Assembly: GCA_049511415.1 (NCBI GenBank)
Contig: JBEKYC010000014.1
Span: forward strand, 1 to 64,000
Source of the DNA: Bog-159 sp049511415
GTDB taxonomy: Bacteria > Acidobacteriota > Terriglobia > Bryobacterales > Bryobacteraceae
DNA length: 64,000 nucleotides
Reading direction: 5' to 3'
Numbering within the stretch: position 1 is the stretch's first letter; each line of letters begins with the position of its first letter. Below the pieces are notes generated by a model. It saw only the letters and a list, made by a program, of their open reading frames with translations. It was not told the DNA's origin and searched no databases. Shown one piece after another: positions 1-9,884 of the stretch. The position numbers were made by a program, and so were the translations under genes.

Positions 1-1193
1 TGAAACGCCGCGACCGCGGCCACCAGGCGCGGATCGCGCACTCCGCCGAACCACGCGCCGGAAGTCGTTACCACCAGCGCGGTGGCCGTAAGGCGCGCAG
101 CTTCCGCGATCTGGAATCCACGGCGGTTTTCCAACACTCCGCCGAGACAGACCAGCGTGGCCAGGATATAGATGAAGTACGCCACATTCAACACCGCCGC
201 CTGCTTGGGGAGCAGGGCCAGAAAATGGCTGTTGGCGGCTATCAGGGCCACGAACTGCACCAGGCCGTAAGCACTCAAAAGCGCATTGCGCGGCGGATCG
301 TACTTCACGAAATCCAAATGCGGATCGTACGCCGGCTTGGGGTATCGCGCGGCCACATCCGGCGGACGCCATCCCGGGGGCGCGAACCACACCTTCACTT
401 TGTCGGACCAGGAAGCCGCGTGCCATGCATCCTTGGCCATCGCCACATAGTAATGCAGGTTGGCCCATACCGGGTTCCAGCTCTTCAATTGGCCGCGGAT
501 GCCAAAGATACAAGGCTCCTCGTCGATCTCCTCCTGGAAGCTTCCGAAGATGTGGTCCCAGATGAGAAACACACCCACGTAATTCCGGTCGAGGTAGATA
601 TCATTCTGGGCATGGTGCACGCGATGGTTGGAAGGGGTCTGTATCCAGCGGTCCAGAAATCCCAGGCGGCCGATCACCTGTGTGTGCGGCCAGAATTGAT
701 AAAAGAGCTGGACCACTCCCACCATCAGCATGACGCTGACCGGAACGCCGCATAAGGCCATGGGCAGGTAGAAAATCCAACTGAGGAAGGCGCCCGTCCC
801 GGGCTGTCGCAGGGCCGTAGTGAGATTGAACTCTTCGCTTTGGTGATGCACCACGTGCGAAGCCCAAAACAGGCCCACTGTGTGGCCCCAGCGATGGTTC
901 CAGTAATAGCAGAGATCGTAAAGCACGAAAGCGAATACCCAGGTTCCCCAATGCCTGGCCGGAAGATGCAGAGGCGCCCAGTGCAGCAGTACCCACTCGT
1001 AGAAGAAAATGCCCAGAATGCCGAAGAATACGCGCACCCCGGTGGATACCACGCCGCAGCTCAGGCTGTTGATGGCGTCCGCCAGGTGATAATAATGCGT
1101 ACGTTTCGCGCGATCGATGACGAATTCGAGCGCGATCAGGAAAAGAAAGACGGGCACTGCCAGGGCCACGGCTTTCGAGTACGTGGTGTCCAT
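1..1193 (-). CDS. Sterol desaturase / fatty acid hydroxylase family protein (C-terminus beyond window edge)
   Basis: The reading frame starts at an ATG at 1193 and runs off the left edge after 397 codons, so the C-terminus is missing. The product is a membrane protein with hydrophobic stretches near residues 8-25, 45-70 and 84-97. It carries the three histidine clusters of the di-iron fatty acid hydroxylase superfamily (PF04116): HRWGH at about 100-104, HVVHH at about 113-117 and HRVHH at about 190-194. Members hydroxylate or desaturate lipids at the membrane. The size and the extra C-terminal membrane region resemble alkylglycerol-monooxygenase-like members, but the substrate cannot be read from the sequence. 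It is codirectional with the next gene at 1266 but the spacing is loose. Confidence 0.85.
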   Translation of the reverse strand, partial: MDTTYSKAVALAVPVFLFLIALEFVIDRAKRTHYYHLADAINSLSCGVVSTGVRVFFGILGIFFYEWVLLHWAPLHLPARHWGTWVFAFVLYDLCYYWNHRWGHTVGLFWASHVVHHQSEEFNLTTALRQPGTGAFLSWIFYLPMALCGVPVSVMLMVGVVQLFYQFWPHTQVIGRLGFLDRWIQTPSNHRVHHAQNDIYLDRNYVGVFLIWDHIFGSFQEEIDEEPCIFGIRGQLKSWNPVWANLHYYVAMAKDAWHAASWSDKVKVWFAPPGWRPPDVAARYPKPAYDPHLDFVKYDPPRNALLSAYGLVQFVALIAANSHFLALLPKQAAVLNVAYFIYILATLVCLGGVLENRRGFQIAEAARLTATALVVTTSGAWFGGVRDPRLVAAVAAF

Positions 1194-1265
1194 AGTTCCG
1201 CGGGATTGACCTTGACCAAGATCTTAACGCAGGGCGTCGTCCCGTGCACGCGAGGCCCACCTTGG

Positions 1266-2450
1266 TTATGGGGCGGCCGTAAGCTCGAACAGCGTACCCC
1301 AGTTGTAGAGGCCGCCACGCGTAGCAGTGCCGTACAGATTGCCGGAGGAGTCCGAGGTCACCCCGCCATACGGATAAGCGCCGTCGGTCTCATTGGTAAA
1401 GCTGTAAAGCGAGGTGAAGACATTGGTTGTGGCATCGTATTGATACACGGTGCCGTAGCCTTTGGTCCCACCGGCGAAAGTTGTGCCGTAAAAGTTGCCC
1501 GCGCCGTCCGTGATGAGCGGTCCCGTTGGGTCGGAGCCATCCGTGCCGATGAATTTGTGAACTACGGTAAGGGTCGCGCTCTTGATGTTGATCCGGAACA
1601 GCAGGCCGTTCCCGGTGTTGCCATTGCCGCTGCCGCCCACCGAAGCCGTGCCGTACAGATTTCCCTTGTTGTCAGGTATCAGTCCTCCCGTGGGAGTTCC
1701 CCCATTCGGGCCGCCGCGAAAATCGTACAGGATGGCCTCGGCCTTAGTCGCGGGATTCACGGAAAATATCGTGCCCCAGCGGTTCTTGCCACCTTCGGCG
1801 GTGGTTCCGTAGAGAACGGCTTTGAAAATGCACATGTTGGCGGCCGGGTCGATGCCGTCGTCTTTAGAATTGCCGAAACTATAAACCTCGACGAAGCTAG
1901 CCCCTCCGCTTAACGCGAACACGGTGCCCGCGCCGTTGGCGCCGCCTGCCCCGGTGACGCCGTAAACATTTCCGTCGGCATCGATGGTCAGGTTCGATTC
2001 GGGAGATTCACCATCGGGGCCGCTGAAGCTGTATACCACGGACTCCGCGCCGCCGGTGATTTCGTAAACCGTGCCTTTCAGGCCGTAGCCGCCCTGGATC
2101 GTGGTCCCGAAGAAATCGCCAAAGGGGTCGGCCGTCATGCCGCTCATGGGATAGGCGCCGTCGAACGGCAGTCCATTGAAGATGTAATAGTAGGTCTCCA
2201 GGCCGCTGAGAGGATCATACTGAAACACGGTCCCCACTTGCGCGGATCCCGCGCCGCCTCCGTTATAGGTCGTGCCGAACACTTGGCCATTGGAGATTAG
2301 GGGAGCGTCCCAAGGGGCCCCGCCGTCAGCGCCATCGCTGAAGGCGTACAGCGTCTTGAAGGTGCGCACCTGAGCGGAAGCGGACGCCATGCACGTCAGC
2401 GCGGCTAACACCATGCGCACGGTTCTGGTTCTTAATGAATGAACAATCAT
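1266..2450 (-). CDS. Secreted GloVer-repeat (TIGR03803-type) beta-propeller-like protein
   Basis: 394 residues with an N-terminal signal peptide ending near SASAQ (about residue 27). The rest is a run of roughly 50-residue units with the pattern GN.YGTT..GG...GTVF or GSVYQYD, recurring about seven times up to the C-terminus. This is the Gloeo/Verruco (GloVer) repeat, common in acidobacterial and verrucomicrobial exported proteins and presumably forming a beta-propeller. No catalytic motif is visible and the function is unknown. The start gives a usable signal peptide. It lies 15 bases downstream of the large receptor gene on the same strand and could be co-transcribed with it. Confidence 0.85.
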   Translation of the reverse strand: MIVHSLRTRTVRMVLAALTCMASASAQVRTFKTLYAFSDGADGGAPWDAPLISNGQVFGTTYNGGGAGSAQVGTVFQYDPLSGLETYYYIFNGLPFDGAYPMSGMTADPFGDFFGTTIQGGYGLKGTVYEITGGAESVVYSFSGPDGESPESNLTIDADGNVYGVTGAGGANGAGTVFALSGGASFVEVYSFGNSKDDGIDPAANMCIFKAVLYGTTAEGGKNRWGTIFSVNPATKAEAILYDFRGGPNGGTPTGGLIPDNKGNLYGTASVGGSGNGNTGNGLLFRINIKSATLTVVHKFIGTDGSDPTGPLITDGAGNFYGTTFAGGTKGYGTVYQYDATTNVFTSLYSFTNETDGAYPYGGVTSDSSGNLYGTATRGGLYNWGTLFELTAAP

Positions 2451-2465
2451 GGCCTCTCCATACTT

Positions 2466-5400
2466 TCAGAACGAATACTTCAGTCCGAATTGCACAGTGC
2501 GCGGCCGGTGCGCATCGACAGGATGCAAAAAAGCGCTGCCCGTAAGACAGTCGACCCCATCGCCGCCCGCGGCCGAGTATCCGGTTGCCGCGCCACCGTA
2601 ACAATTGATCGTGTTATTGGCTTGGTTACCGAGGTTGGAATCGAAGATACGAAATTGGGTGTGATTAAAAGTGTTGAATGTCTCGAGGCGCAATTCCAGC
2701 TCGGATTTCTCCTTCACCGGAATATGCTTGAGCAGCGCCATATCGAAATTCAGCCGGCTGGGATTGTTGAGCGCGTTCCGCCCCGCATCGCCAAAGGTCA
2801 GCCCGGTGGGCGCCGCGAACGCGCCGGGATTGAGCAGGATTGGGCCGAAGCTGGAACCATTATTACCTCCGGCAGGAAGCGGCCCCTTTGGACTGCCTAT
2901 GAAATCCGGATACGAACCGAGTCCCAAGGGGTTCGCCACGCCGGCGTTATCCGGCACCGAGATGCCGTCCACCCCGCCGGCATTCACTACGCTGAACGGC
3001 GTGCCGGACTGGAATGACGTGATGCCCGACAATTGCCAGCCCTTCAGGGCGGTCCGCATTCCCTCGGAAACCTGCCCGGTGCCGTCACTCGAAAATATTT
3101 GTCCGAGAGGGCTGGCAAGGAATTGCAGGATCGGTAACTCGTAAACGTAACTAATATTCAGAAGATTGCGTTCATCGAAGTTCGAACTGGCCCGGTTGGC
3201 CGCGAAGTCATAGGAATTGACGAAGGTCGCATCCGAACGGTCGGACGAGTCGTCCAGCGAGTGACTATAGGTATAAGCCACTCCCAAACTAAGCGGTCCG
3301 GCAGCGTGGCGCAACGTCGTCTGAAATGCATTGTAGGAGGAATTCGCCGCGTTTTGCAGAGAGACGATCTCCCCCAGTCCAAAATACTGACGAAGCAGGT
3401 TGGGATTAGGAACAGCGGCGCTGGTGGAGGCATAACCCCAGCAAGCAGCCTGCATGTTGATGAATGCGGGGCTGCCTTGATTGATGACCGCTCCGTTGGT
3501 CAGCGTGAATGAACTGCCATTGAACATGGCGCAATCGCCGTAGAGCCCGTTTGAAACAGTTCCGGAGACAGTCGGGATGAATGGTTCGCCGGGAGTGAAA
3601 GGGTTTTGGGAAAGCGGTACCGGCTGCAACTGATTGAGGTTCGCCTCCAGCGTCAGATGCGTTCCCTTGCTGCCTACATATCCGAAAGTCGCCACCGTAT
3701 TACTAGCCAGTTCCTGCTGGATGGTCATGCTCCATTGTTGAACATAAGGCCACTGCGCTTTGGTGGGGATGCTGGTCACATTGAGCGGAAAGGCGCCGGT
3801 CGGGCCGCAGCCGTTCACACCTCCGATACACCCATAACCGGGCGGGAAGTTCTCAGTCATGTTCAGCACCAGCGGTGCGCTGGCCTCCAGCGAGCCGGTG
3901 TTGGCCTCGTTGCCGGCGCCGTGTTCATAAAAAATCCCATAACCAGCGCGGATGGAAGTCTTACCATTGCCCTTGGGGTCCCAGGCGAAGCCCACCCGGG
4001 GCGCCCAATTAAACAAGTGTCCTTGCATGCAACTGGCGGGCAGCGTCATGGTCGAACTGGGGCTAGCCAGGGCCCCCGGCCCGCTGCCGCAATGCACCAG
4101 CCCGTTGGTTATGGCCGGATCGAGGCCCGTAAGATTAATAGGCACCGGATCGTTGCCGCCCGTGTTCGGGTCTATCGCGCTGTACGACATCAGGCTGGTT
4201 AGCGGATCCAGGATAATATTGCTGGCGATAGCCGGACTGTAAGCCGCCGGCACCCAATTGTATACATTCTGGTTAGTCGTGTAGTAAGTGCCAAACATGC
4301 TTAAGCGGACGCCCAGATTCAGAGTCAGCCGCGGAGTTACTCGCCAATCATCCTGCAAATACGGCTCGGCAATCTGGTACCGCTGATGATAGGTGCCCTG
4401 GGCGCTATCCTGTGTATAGCTTACGATCTTGCCCAAGCCGTTACTGTTATAAAGAAAGTCGGCGAAGGCGTTTCCCGTGCTGCCTTCATGCGCTTCATTG
4501 CTGAAGGTCAGGATACCCTGCTGATCGCCTGTGGCTGCGCCAATAGGCGGGTTAGTCTGGTCGCGGTTATAAAGAATGAACTGCGCGCCGAATTGGAGAT
4601 CGTGCTTGCCCAGCACTTTGCTCCAGTGATCGGCAAAGCTATAAACTGGATTCGTGTGACTCCAGGGCATGTAGCCGGCATCCACCGCGAATCCCGTGCC
4701 GCCATACTCCCGGTTGGTGCCCCCGATCACAATACCCGGCATCTTCCCGTCAAAACCGTTATCAAAAAGGTACCCCATGGGACACTGCTCCGCGGGCAGC
4801 CCCCCTGCGTTCGGATTTGTTTGCAAAAAGCAACCGGGAGAGTCCAGGGCCGCCGGTCTTTGCCAGTTCGCGCCTGGACCGTTAGTGTCCTGCAAGTTGA
4901 TTGTCGAATTGGTGTAGCTGAACGAGAACTCGTTTAACAGCGTGGGAGATAAAGTCTGTGTCAGCCGCGCGACCATGCTGATGCCTGGTCCCGCGAAGTT
5001 ATTCTGGATTGTCGGGAAGCTGTTCTGAACGGTGCCCCACTGCGGAATAGGCACCACGGTGTCCCAGGAATCATGGATGTACCGGAACGTCAGGCGAGTT
5101 TTCTCCGTGAAATCGTGATCGATACGGAATAACTCCTCGCGCCAATGCGTCGGCGGCGAGACAGTTTCGTCGTAACACGATCCAACAGTGGAATTGCATC
5201 CGGTTGTCGAATTAGGAAGAGGAATTACTCCGGAGTTCAGGATCGCTACAGCATTTCTATCCAATTGAGACGCGGTCCCGCCGATCTGGTTGAAAGGGAA
5301 AGCAGTATAACTCGATCCGCCCTGGAGATTTTGGAATTGCGCGGGGCAGTCCGGATATTTCGTGCGCGAAAAGACCGGAGTGCCCTGGCCGCTCTGCCCG

Positions 5401-6434
5401 GGGCATACATCGTTGAAGTTGCCGCTGCGTTCGGCCAGGGACGGAACCGCCTGGTTGTACTGCGTCGGAGTCTTCTCCAGCCGCCATTCCTCGGAAAAGA
5501 AGAAGAATGTCTTGTCTTTCTTTGTGTTGTAATGCTTCGGGATATACAGGGGTCCGCCGATCGTGCCCCCCAGATCCTGGCGGCGGTAGAGCGGCGCACC
5601 GGATGTTTCGTCGAAGAAATTGCGGGCATTGAGCGCCTCGTTGCGGCCGAAGTAGTAGCCGTTGCCGTGAAAGTCCTGCACACCGGTTTTGGTGGCGACC
5701 AGCACCGTGCCCGACGCCGTCCGCCCGTACATCGCGCCGTAATTCGAGGTGAGCACCTTTACTTCTTGAATAGCATCCAGGCTTGGGTAAACTATCAGCG
5801 TACTTTGCGCGCCGTTGATGCCGACATTCAAAAGGTCGGAACCATCCACGTCAAAGGTGTTGTATTCCACGCGGCCGCCGTTGACGCTGTACTTGACGCT
5901 TCCGACTACACCCACTTTGGCCTCGTCCTGCCCGGTTTGATTGCTGACGCCCGGCGCCAAGGCGATCAACTGGGTGAAGTTGCGCCCGTTCAATCCGATC
6001 GAGACCACTTCCTTTTGTGTAATCGTTCCCGAAATCTGCGCCGTATCGGTCTCGATCCCGGCCGCCTGATGGCCGAGCACGTCCACCGATGTACTGGCCG
6101 TGGCGGGCTCCAGCGTAATATCCAATTTCGCCAAGGTTGCGCCCACGTCGAGTCTCTGCTCGGATTTCTTGAATCCCGGCGCCGACGCCGAAATCGTATA
6201 GGATCCCGGCCGCAGGTCGGCGAAAGAATAAGCACCCCGGTCGTCTGTTGTGGCGTGCTGGGTCTTGCCCGCCCTATCCGTAAGCGTTACTTCCGCGGCG
6301 GGAATCACGGCGCCGCTGTTATCCAGCACCGTGCCCGCGACACCAGGACTGGCGGCCGGTGTTTGTGCCCATGAAATGGCAGTCAGGCCTGCCAACAGGC
6401 CGAACCAACACAGAGGGTGAATCGCGTCTTTCAA
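2466..6434 (-). CDS. Oar-like TonB-dependent outer-membrane receptor with carboxypeptidase-regulatory N-domain
   Basis: About 1,320 residues. The order is a signal peptide, a carboxypeptidase-regulatory-like beta-sandwich (about residues 25-110, with GTVLDNSGAVIPAAEVTLTD and DDRGAYSFADLRPGSY), a plug-like region with the LNGRNFTQLIALAPGV motif, and a long outer-membrane beta-barrel ending in the aromatic GLKYSF. Acidobacteria encode dozens of such proteins, thought to import large or complex substrates. I place the start at a TTG at 6434, because GGAG lies seven bases upstream and it gives a clean signal peptide. The frame stays open to another TTG at 6473, so the true start could be there. 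The substrate is unknown and no dedicated TonB system is nearby. Confidence 0.9.
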   Translation of the reverse strand: MKDAIHPLCWFGLLAGLTAISWAQTPAASPGVAGTVLDNSGAVIPAAEVTLTDRAGKTQHATTDDRGAYSFADLRPGSYTISASAPGFKKSEQRLDVGATLAKLDITLEPATASTSVDVLGHQAAGIETDTAQISGTITQKEVVSIGLNGRNFTQLIALAPGVSNQTGQDEAKVGVVGSVKYSVNGGRVEYNTFDVDGSDLLNVGINGAQSTLIVYPSLDAIQEVKVLTSNYGAMYGRTASGTVLVATKTGVQDFHGNGYYFGRNEALNARNFFDETSGAPLYRRQDLGGTIGGPLYIPKHYNTKKDKTFFFFSEEWRLEKTPTQYNQAVPSLAERSGNFNDVCPGQSGQGTPVFSRTKYPDCPAQFQNLQGGSSYTAFPFNQIGGTASQLDRNAVAILNSGVIPLPNSTTGCNSTVGSCYDETVSPPTHWREELFRIDHDFTEKTRLTFRYIHDSWDTVVPIPQWGTVQNSFPTIQNNFAGPGISMVARLTQTLSPTLLNEFSFSYTNSTINLQDTNGPGANWQRPAALDSPGCFLQTNPNAGGLPAEQCPMGYLFDNGFDGKMPGIVIGGTNREYGGTGFAVDAGYMPWSHTNPVYSFADHWSKVLGKHDLQFGAQFILYNRDQTNPPIGAATGDQQGILTFSNEAHEGSTGNAFADFLYNSNGLGKIVSYTQDSAQGTYHQRYQIAEPYLQDDWRVTPRLTLNLGVRLSMFGTYYTTNQNVYNWVPAAYSPAIASNIILDPLTSLMSYSAIDPNTGGNDPVPINLTGLDPAITNGLVHCGSGPGALASPSSTMTLPASCMQGHLFNWAPRVGFAWDPKGNGKTSIRAGYGIFYEHGAGNEANTGSLEASAPLVLNMTENFPPGYGCIGGVNGCGPTGAFPLNVTSIPTKAQWPYVQQWSMTIQQELASNTVATFGYVGSKGTHLTLEANLNQLQPVPLSQNPFTPGEPFIPTVSGTVSNGLYGDCAMFNGSSFTLTNGAVINQGSPAFINMQAACWGYASTSAAVPNPNLLRQYFGLGEIVSLQNAANSSYNAFQTTLRHAAGPLSLGVAYTYSHSLDDSSDRSDATFVNSYDFAANRASSNFDERNLLNISYVYELPILQFLASPLGQIFSSDGTGQVSEGMRTALKGWQLSGITSFQSGTPFSVVNAGGVDGISVPDNAGVANPLGLGSYPDFIGSPKGPLPAGGNNGSSFGPILLNPGAFAAPTGLTFGDAGRNALNNPSRLNFDMALLKHIPVKEKSELELRLETFNTFNHTQFRIFDSNLGNQANNTINCYGGAATGYSAAGGDGVDCLTGSAFLHPVDAHRPRTVQFGLKYSF

Positions 6435-6513
6435 AGCTTTCTCCAATCTTGCAGTTAATCGTGGAGCGGGCAAGCGCGCCCGCAGCCGAGCTTTCGCCGG
6501 CTCCGACAGTCGC

Positions 6514-7479
6514 TTATTTCTTCTGAGTTGGCTGAAGCTGATCCTTGATCCAATCGAGAAAATTCAATCTGGACGCCTTGTACTGAACCGCAGCCTCGTC
6601 ATGCGGAACGATCTTACACTGTGGCGGCGCGGCCGCCAGGACTCGCTCCCTCGCGGCCAGCGGCGTTATGCCGGGTCCCCGGACATACTGCAACCGAACG
6701 GCCGCTTGCACCTTTCCGAACCATGCCACCGGGTCCATGCCCGCCACCCGTTTCAAAAACTCCGGTTCTAAGTACGCCGGGCGCTCATTTTCCGGTATCA
6801 GGGTGGATTTCGCCAGCCAATCGGGCCAATCTCCCCAAGGATCCGCCAAATCTAAAGCCTTGATCCGCGGATCCACAGCGGCCGTCAGGATACCGATAGC
6901 CGCTCCGGACCCATCGCCGAACATTCCGACGCGGGTCAGGTCCAAATCATTGCGGGTTTCGAGAAAGTTCAGGACCATTTGCACGTCATGCACGGATTTA
7001 CCGAGGGCCTCCTGCAGTTCACTCACGAACCACTCCTTCATGGGACGGTCGTGATAGCGGTGCCCGGTCAATGCCGAAACGAATCCGGCGGCGGCAAACC
7101 CATCCTTGGCCAGCATGGCGCAGAAGTCATCGTTCAGGAAGCGTTTGGTTTCCGCGGGATAGCTATAGAGGTACAGGATGATCGGTGGCTTGGGATGACC
7201 TTTTGGCAGGATCAGAAATAAGTAGATGGGGTCGTCAGGACGCCAAGCCAATTGAATCATCTCGCGCGTGAACGTTGGATATTCATCGCGCTCCCCGCGC
7301 GTGGCGCCTATGATCTTCAACGGCCGGCCGGCCAGCGAGAGCTGCGTCCAGTCTTCGGCCGCGCTTGCGTCAGGCGTCCGCGCTACTAAAGGATGTGGTC
7401 CGTTACCAGTAGTTTGTCCGCTGGCGGAACATAGGATGAGACATCCCAAATGTAACACCAGCGTTACAATTGTCTTCAT
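6514..7479 (-). CDS. Secreted alpha/beta-hydrolase-like protein with atypical nucleophile elbow
   Basis: About 321 residues with a signal peptide. The frame extends to a GTG at 7503, but the ATG at 7479 puts the signal peptide at the N-terminus; neither has a clear Shine-Dalgarno. The body has the alpha/beta-hydrolase layout: a strand with PPIILYLYSYPAE, a helix, then the elbow VGMFGDGSGAAIGIL, then DPRIKALDLADPWGDWPDWL. The elbow reads G-D-G-S-G rather than the usual G-x-S-x-G, so the serine is displaced or the nucleophile lost. It may be a dienelactone-hydrolase-like or acyl-peptidase-like enzyme, or a non-catalytic relative. The stop lies 79 bases before the receptor start. Confidence 0.7.
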   Translation of the reverse strand: MKTIVTLVLHLGCLILCSASGQTTGNGPHPLVARTPDASAAEDWTQLSLAGRPLKIIGATRGERDEYPTFTREMIQLAWRPDDPIYLFLILPKGHPKPPIILYLYSYPAETKRFLNDDFCAMLAKDGFAAAGFVSALTGHRYHDRPMKEWFVSELQEALGKSVHDVQMVLNFLETRNDLDLTRVGMFGDGSGAAIGILTAAVDPRIKALDLADPWGDWPDWLAKSTLIPENERPAYLEPEFLKRVAGMDPVAWFGKVQAAVRLQYVRGPGITPLAARERVLAAAPPQCKIVPHDEAAVQYKASRLNFLDWIKDQLQPTQKK

Positions 7480-7530
7480 TTTGCCAATGAAATAAGATCT
7501 CACATCTTAGCAGCTAAGCGCACTAAGATA

Positions 7531-7575
7531 CAAGTGCGGCACATCGACTTTGTGACCGTCAACCTGCCGCACTTG
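7531..7575. repeat. Perfect 11-bp inverted repeat downstream of the 7588 gene
   Basis: CAAGTGCGGCA at 7531-7541 is mirrored by TGCCGCACTTG at 7565-7575 with a 23-base spacer. It sits between the stop of the binding-protein gene and the start of the hydrolase-like gene, both on the minus strand. It could be a transcription terminator or attenuator, but there is no U-tract. A second small palindrome, CTTAGCAGCTAAG, lies at 7506-7518. Confidence 0.5.
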
Positions 7576-7587
7576 ATTAGGACCTAA

Positions 7588-9342
7588 TTACTGATGGCAG
7601 TCCAAAACACCGGGAGCTGTGCCGGGCGGGGGGCCCTCGATACAACCACCGACGTCGCCGCCGGCTTCTCTCTCGCCGCTAAGTCCGTTGTTGGGCGCGA
7701 CGCTGGCCTGCTTATAGTGCGAGCGATACAACTGCAAGCCAGGATCCGCGCCAATGGCCACGAATGGAACGAAGTCCGGCGTGGTGGAGTTGACGTTGTT
7801 CTGGATCGCCTCCACCAAGAGCTTCGCGTTGGTCAAGGGGGTGCCGGAGGCATTGGTGACTACGCGCAGCACGGCCCAGGAACGGTAGGTCCCGTTGCGC
7901 AAGTTCGGGAACGACGTGCCCGGCGCGGCGGGACACACACCGGACCCGGCGCTGTCGCATATCGGCAGGATGCCGTTGGTATAGGTCGTCTGAATGGGGT
8001 CCACGCCTTGCAGCGTCAAGTAGCCGTAGCTGACGGAGTTGGCGATCTTCGAGACGTTGCCGTAGCCCCAGGCAGTGTAGCCGATGGAATCCGTAGTCCC
8101 GTAAATGGCGGTGCTGACCATGTCGCTGATGCCGACAGCCCGTCGCCGGGATCCGCCGCCCGACGTGCAAGCCAGATTCAGCGGATTGTTGCTGTTCTGC
8201 GTGCCTTGCGGAGGGGGAACTACGCCGAATTCCTGGTCGGCGTACGCGATGGTTGGAGGCGTCGAAGTGCATGGCCCGGGAGTGGCGACTCCCTGCGTCT
8301 GGCCGCAGCGGATATTCGTAAAGTTAAAGACCATTCCTGTGCCGGACGTGGGTTCGAGTTGCACGGCAGTGATCGGAACATCGACCGGAGGTGGGGTATC
8401 CGAGGCTGAGGTTGAAAAGACATTCGTGTCGCACTCCTTCCCTTGCCAGAGCGTTTGTATAGTGGGCACATCGATATTGCTGATGGCTGGAACTCCGCCC
8501 TCTGCTGACAGGCCGTAGCCCAGGCCATTGAAGTCTTTTCGATTTACCACGACCAAGAACGGAGCAGCTCCGACATCGATTGTGGTGGCCGCGGGAATCG
8601 CCAACTTTGAGAATGGATCGGTCCCGCGAATGTTGAAGGCTACCGGGTTGGCCACCGTGGAAGAGAAGGAGCTAAGGATCTGGGTGCCGATGGTCGTAGT
8701 GCAGGTCGTGCCGCTGCCGTATCCCAAACCGTTATAGGTGGTGGTCTCCAATTCGTTCAACGTGCGGCAGTTCTGGTAATAGGCGTCTTCCGGCCGAACG
8801 ACGGTGAATGCGGCGGTTATCTTCGCGCCGTTCAGGGCCGTGTAGATAGCGGTCGGCAGATTAGGCTGGTCCGTGCCCCATAGTTCCGAACTGACCAGGT
8901 TGGTCTGGCTGGAGGGAATCGTGTATCCGGAGCCGGCCTCGACGCCCGGGTCGAGCGTCAGTGTAGTGCGGGGGTTGGCGAAATAGGCGCGATTGCCGAT
9001 AACGGAATCCACGGATATGTAGGCCCACACCTCGGTCGCGGCGGAGTTCCATACCACCCATAGATTGCCGGACTCGGGCAGGATCGTCTGACCCGTGTAC
9101 GACCCGCGCGAGTCGCTAATCGCCGCGCAGTCCCCAACCGTGCAGTTTCCTTTCACGGTAAAGTGCAGCGCGCCGCCCGCGCCACCACCAGCCAAGTCGT
9201 TCCAGGCGCCGGTCGCCGCCGTCTGCCACATGGCGGACGCGCCGGCGCCCAGCACCTTTACGGTAACGGTCGCCTTGGCTAGCGGTGCCCCCAATATCGC
9301 CACGGCCAGTGCGGCCGCGGACAGAAATCTTGATGCGTTCAT
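7588..9342 (-). CDS. PstS-like secreted substrate-binding protein, paralogue A
   Basis: 584 residues. The frame extends further upstream, but the ATG at 9342 has AAGGAG seven bases ahead and begins a signal peptide cleaved near LAKA; it also makes the length match the neighbouring paralogue. The opening TVKVLGAGASAMWQTAATGAW and later blocks (TVQTLWQG, then a GGSRR.A/GISDM block and IGYTAWGYGNVSKIA) resemble the order of motifs in type II phosphate-type periplasmic binding proteins, with insertions that roughly double the length. No permease or ATPase gene is adjacent, so transport is not implied. The product could be an exported binding protein or a structural protein. Function is inferred from distant pattern similarity only. 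Confidence 0.65.
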   Translation of the reverse strand: MNASRFLSAAALAVAILGAPLAKATVTVKVLGAGASAMWQTAATGAWNDLAGGGAGGALHFTVKGNCTVGDCAAISDSRGSYTGQTILPESGNLWVVWNSAATEVWAYISVDSVIGNRAYFANPRTTLTLDPGVEAGSGYTIPSSQTNLVSSELWGTDQPNLPTAIYTALNGAKITAAFTVVRPEDAYYQNCRTLNELETTTYNGLGYGSGTTCTTTIGTQILSSFSSTVANPVAFNIRGTDPFSKLAIPAATTIDVGAAPFLVVVNRKDFNGLGYGLSAEGGVPAISNIDVPTIQTLWQGKECDTNVFSTSASDTPPPVDVPITAVQLEPTSGTGMVFNFTNIRCGQTQGVATPGPCTSTPPTIAYADQEFGVVPPPQGTQNSNNPLNLACTSGGGSRRRAVGISDMVSTAIYGTTDSIGYTAWGYGNVSKIANSVSYGYLTLQGVDPIQTTYTNGILPICDSAGSGVCPAAPGTSFPNLRNGTYRSWAVLRVVTNASGTPLTNAKLLVEAIQNNVNSTTPDFVPFVAIGADPGLQLYRSHYKQASVAPNNGLSGEREAGGDVGGCIEGPPPGTAPGVLDCHQ

Positions 9343-9823
9343 TGCTTTTCTCCTTGATATGTTCATTGGTGTTCTCGTTGCGTTGTCAAGCCGAATAGCG
9401 GTCATGCGAGATGAGATGTGAAGCAAACCCATTGTTGAAATCGCCAATGGTCTAGGTCAGCCAGCCTGAACCAATTCCCGGCTCTCGATGGCGAAACTGG
9501 ACGAACGCCAGAGCCAGCCGCGTTAGAGCCTGTGGGTGTGTCTTCTCCCCAAATTGCTACCCCAATCCGACTTGTACCTTCAGTATTTCGATACGTACGA
9601 TAGAGTTTATAGACTAATACTTCAGCCGTCAAGCTAATTTTGCAATTTTCTCAGCCTTTACATTATTGGAAGCAAAGGTTTTGAGTCACATAAGTACTAA
9701 AACGGAGGGACTAGATACGGACGGGAGACTAGTCTGATGGCTTAGCCGGAACGACTTTACCCGAGGGATTCGATCAATTCTCTTGGATTCCTACCCGCTT
9801 AAAGACCACTGACTTTGTGGACA
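9343..9823. other. Gene-free stretch upstream of paralogue A
   Basis: About 480 bases between the two binding-protein paralogues hold no plausible reading frame. The only motif seen at its left end is the ribosome binding site AAGGAG of the 9342 gene. It presumably contains that gene's promoter, which I could not place with confidence. It ends in the terminator of the upstream paralogue. Confidence 0.5.
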
Positions 9824-9859
9824 AATAAAAAAAGGCAGGCCGACATCTGTCGGCCCGCC
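9824..9859 (-). terminator. Rho-independent terminator of paralogue B
   Basis: Read on the minus strand, a 12-bp stem (GGCGGGCCGACA / TGTCGGCCTGCC, one mismatch, two-base loop) is followed directly by TTTTTTT and then ATTTGT. It starts 25 bases past the stop of the gene at 9885-11642. It separates the two paralogues into different transcripts unless it leaks. Confidence 0.9.
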
Positions 9860-9884
9860 CGATACGCACTGCAAGACTGACTAC

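Noticed and set aside
5145..6374. A 409-residue plus-strand frame within the large receptor
   Set aside because: The opposite frame has clear receptor domains; this one has an arginine-rich shadow composition.
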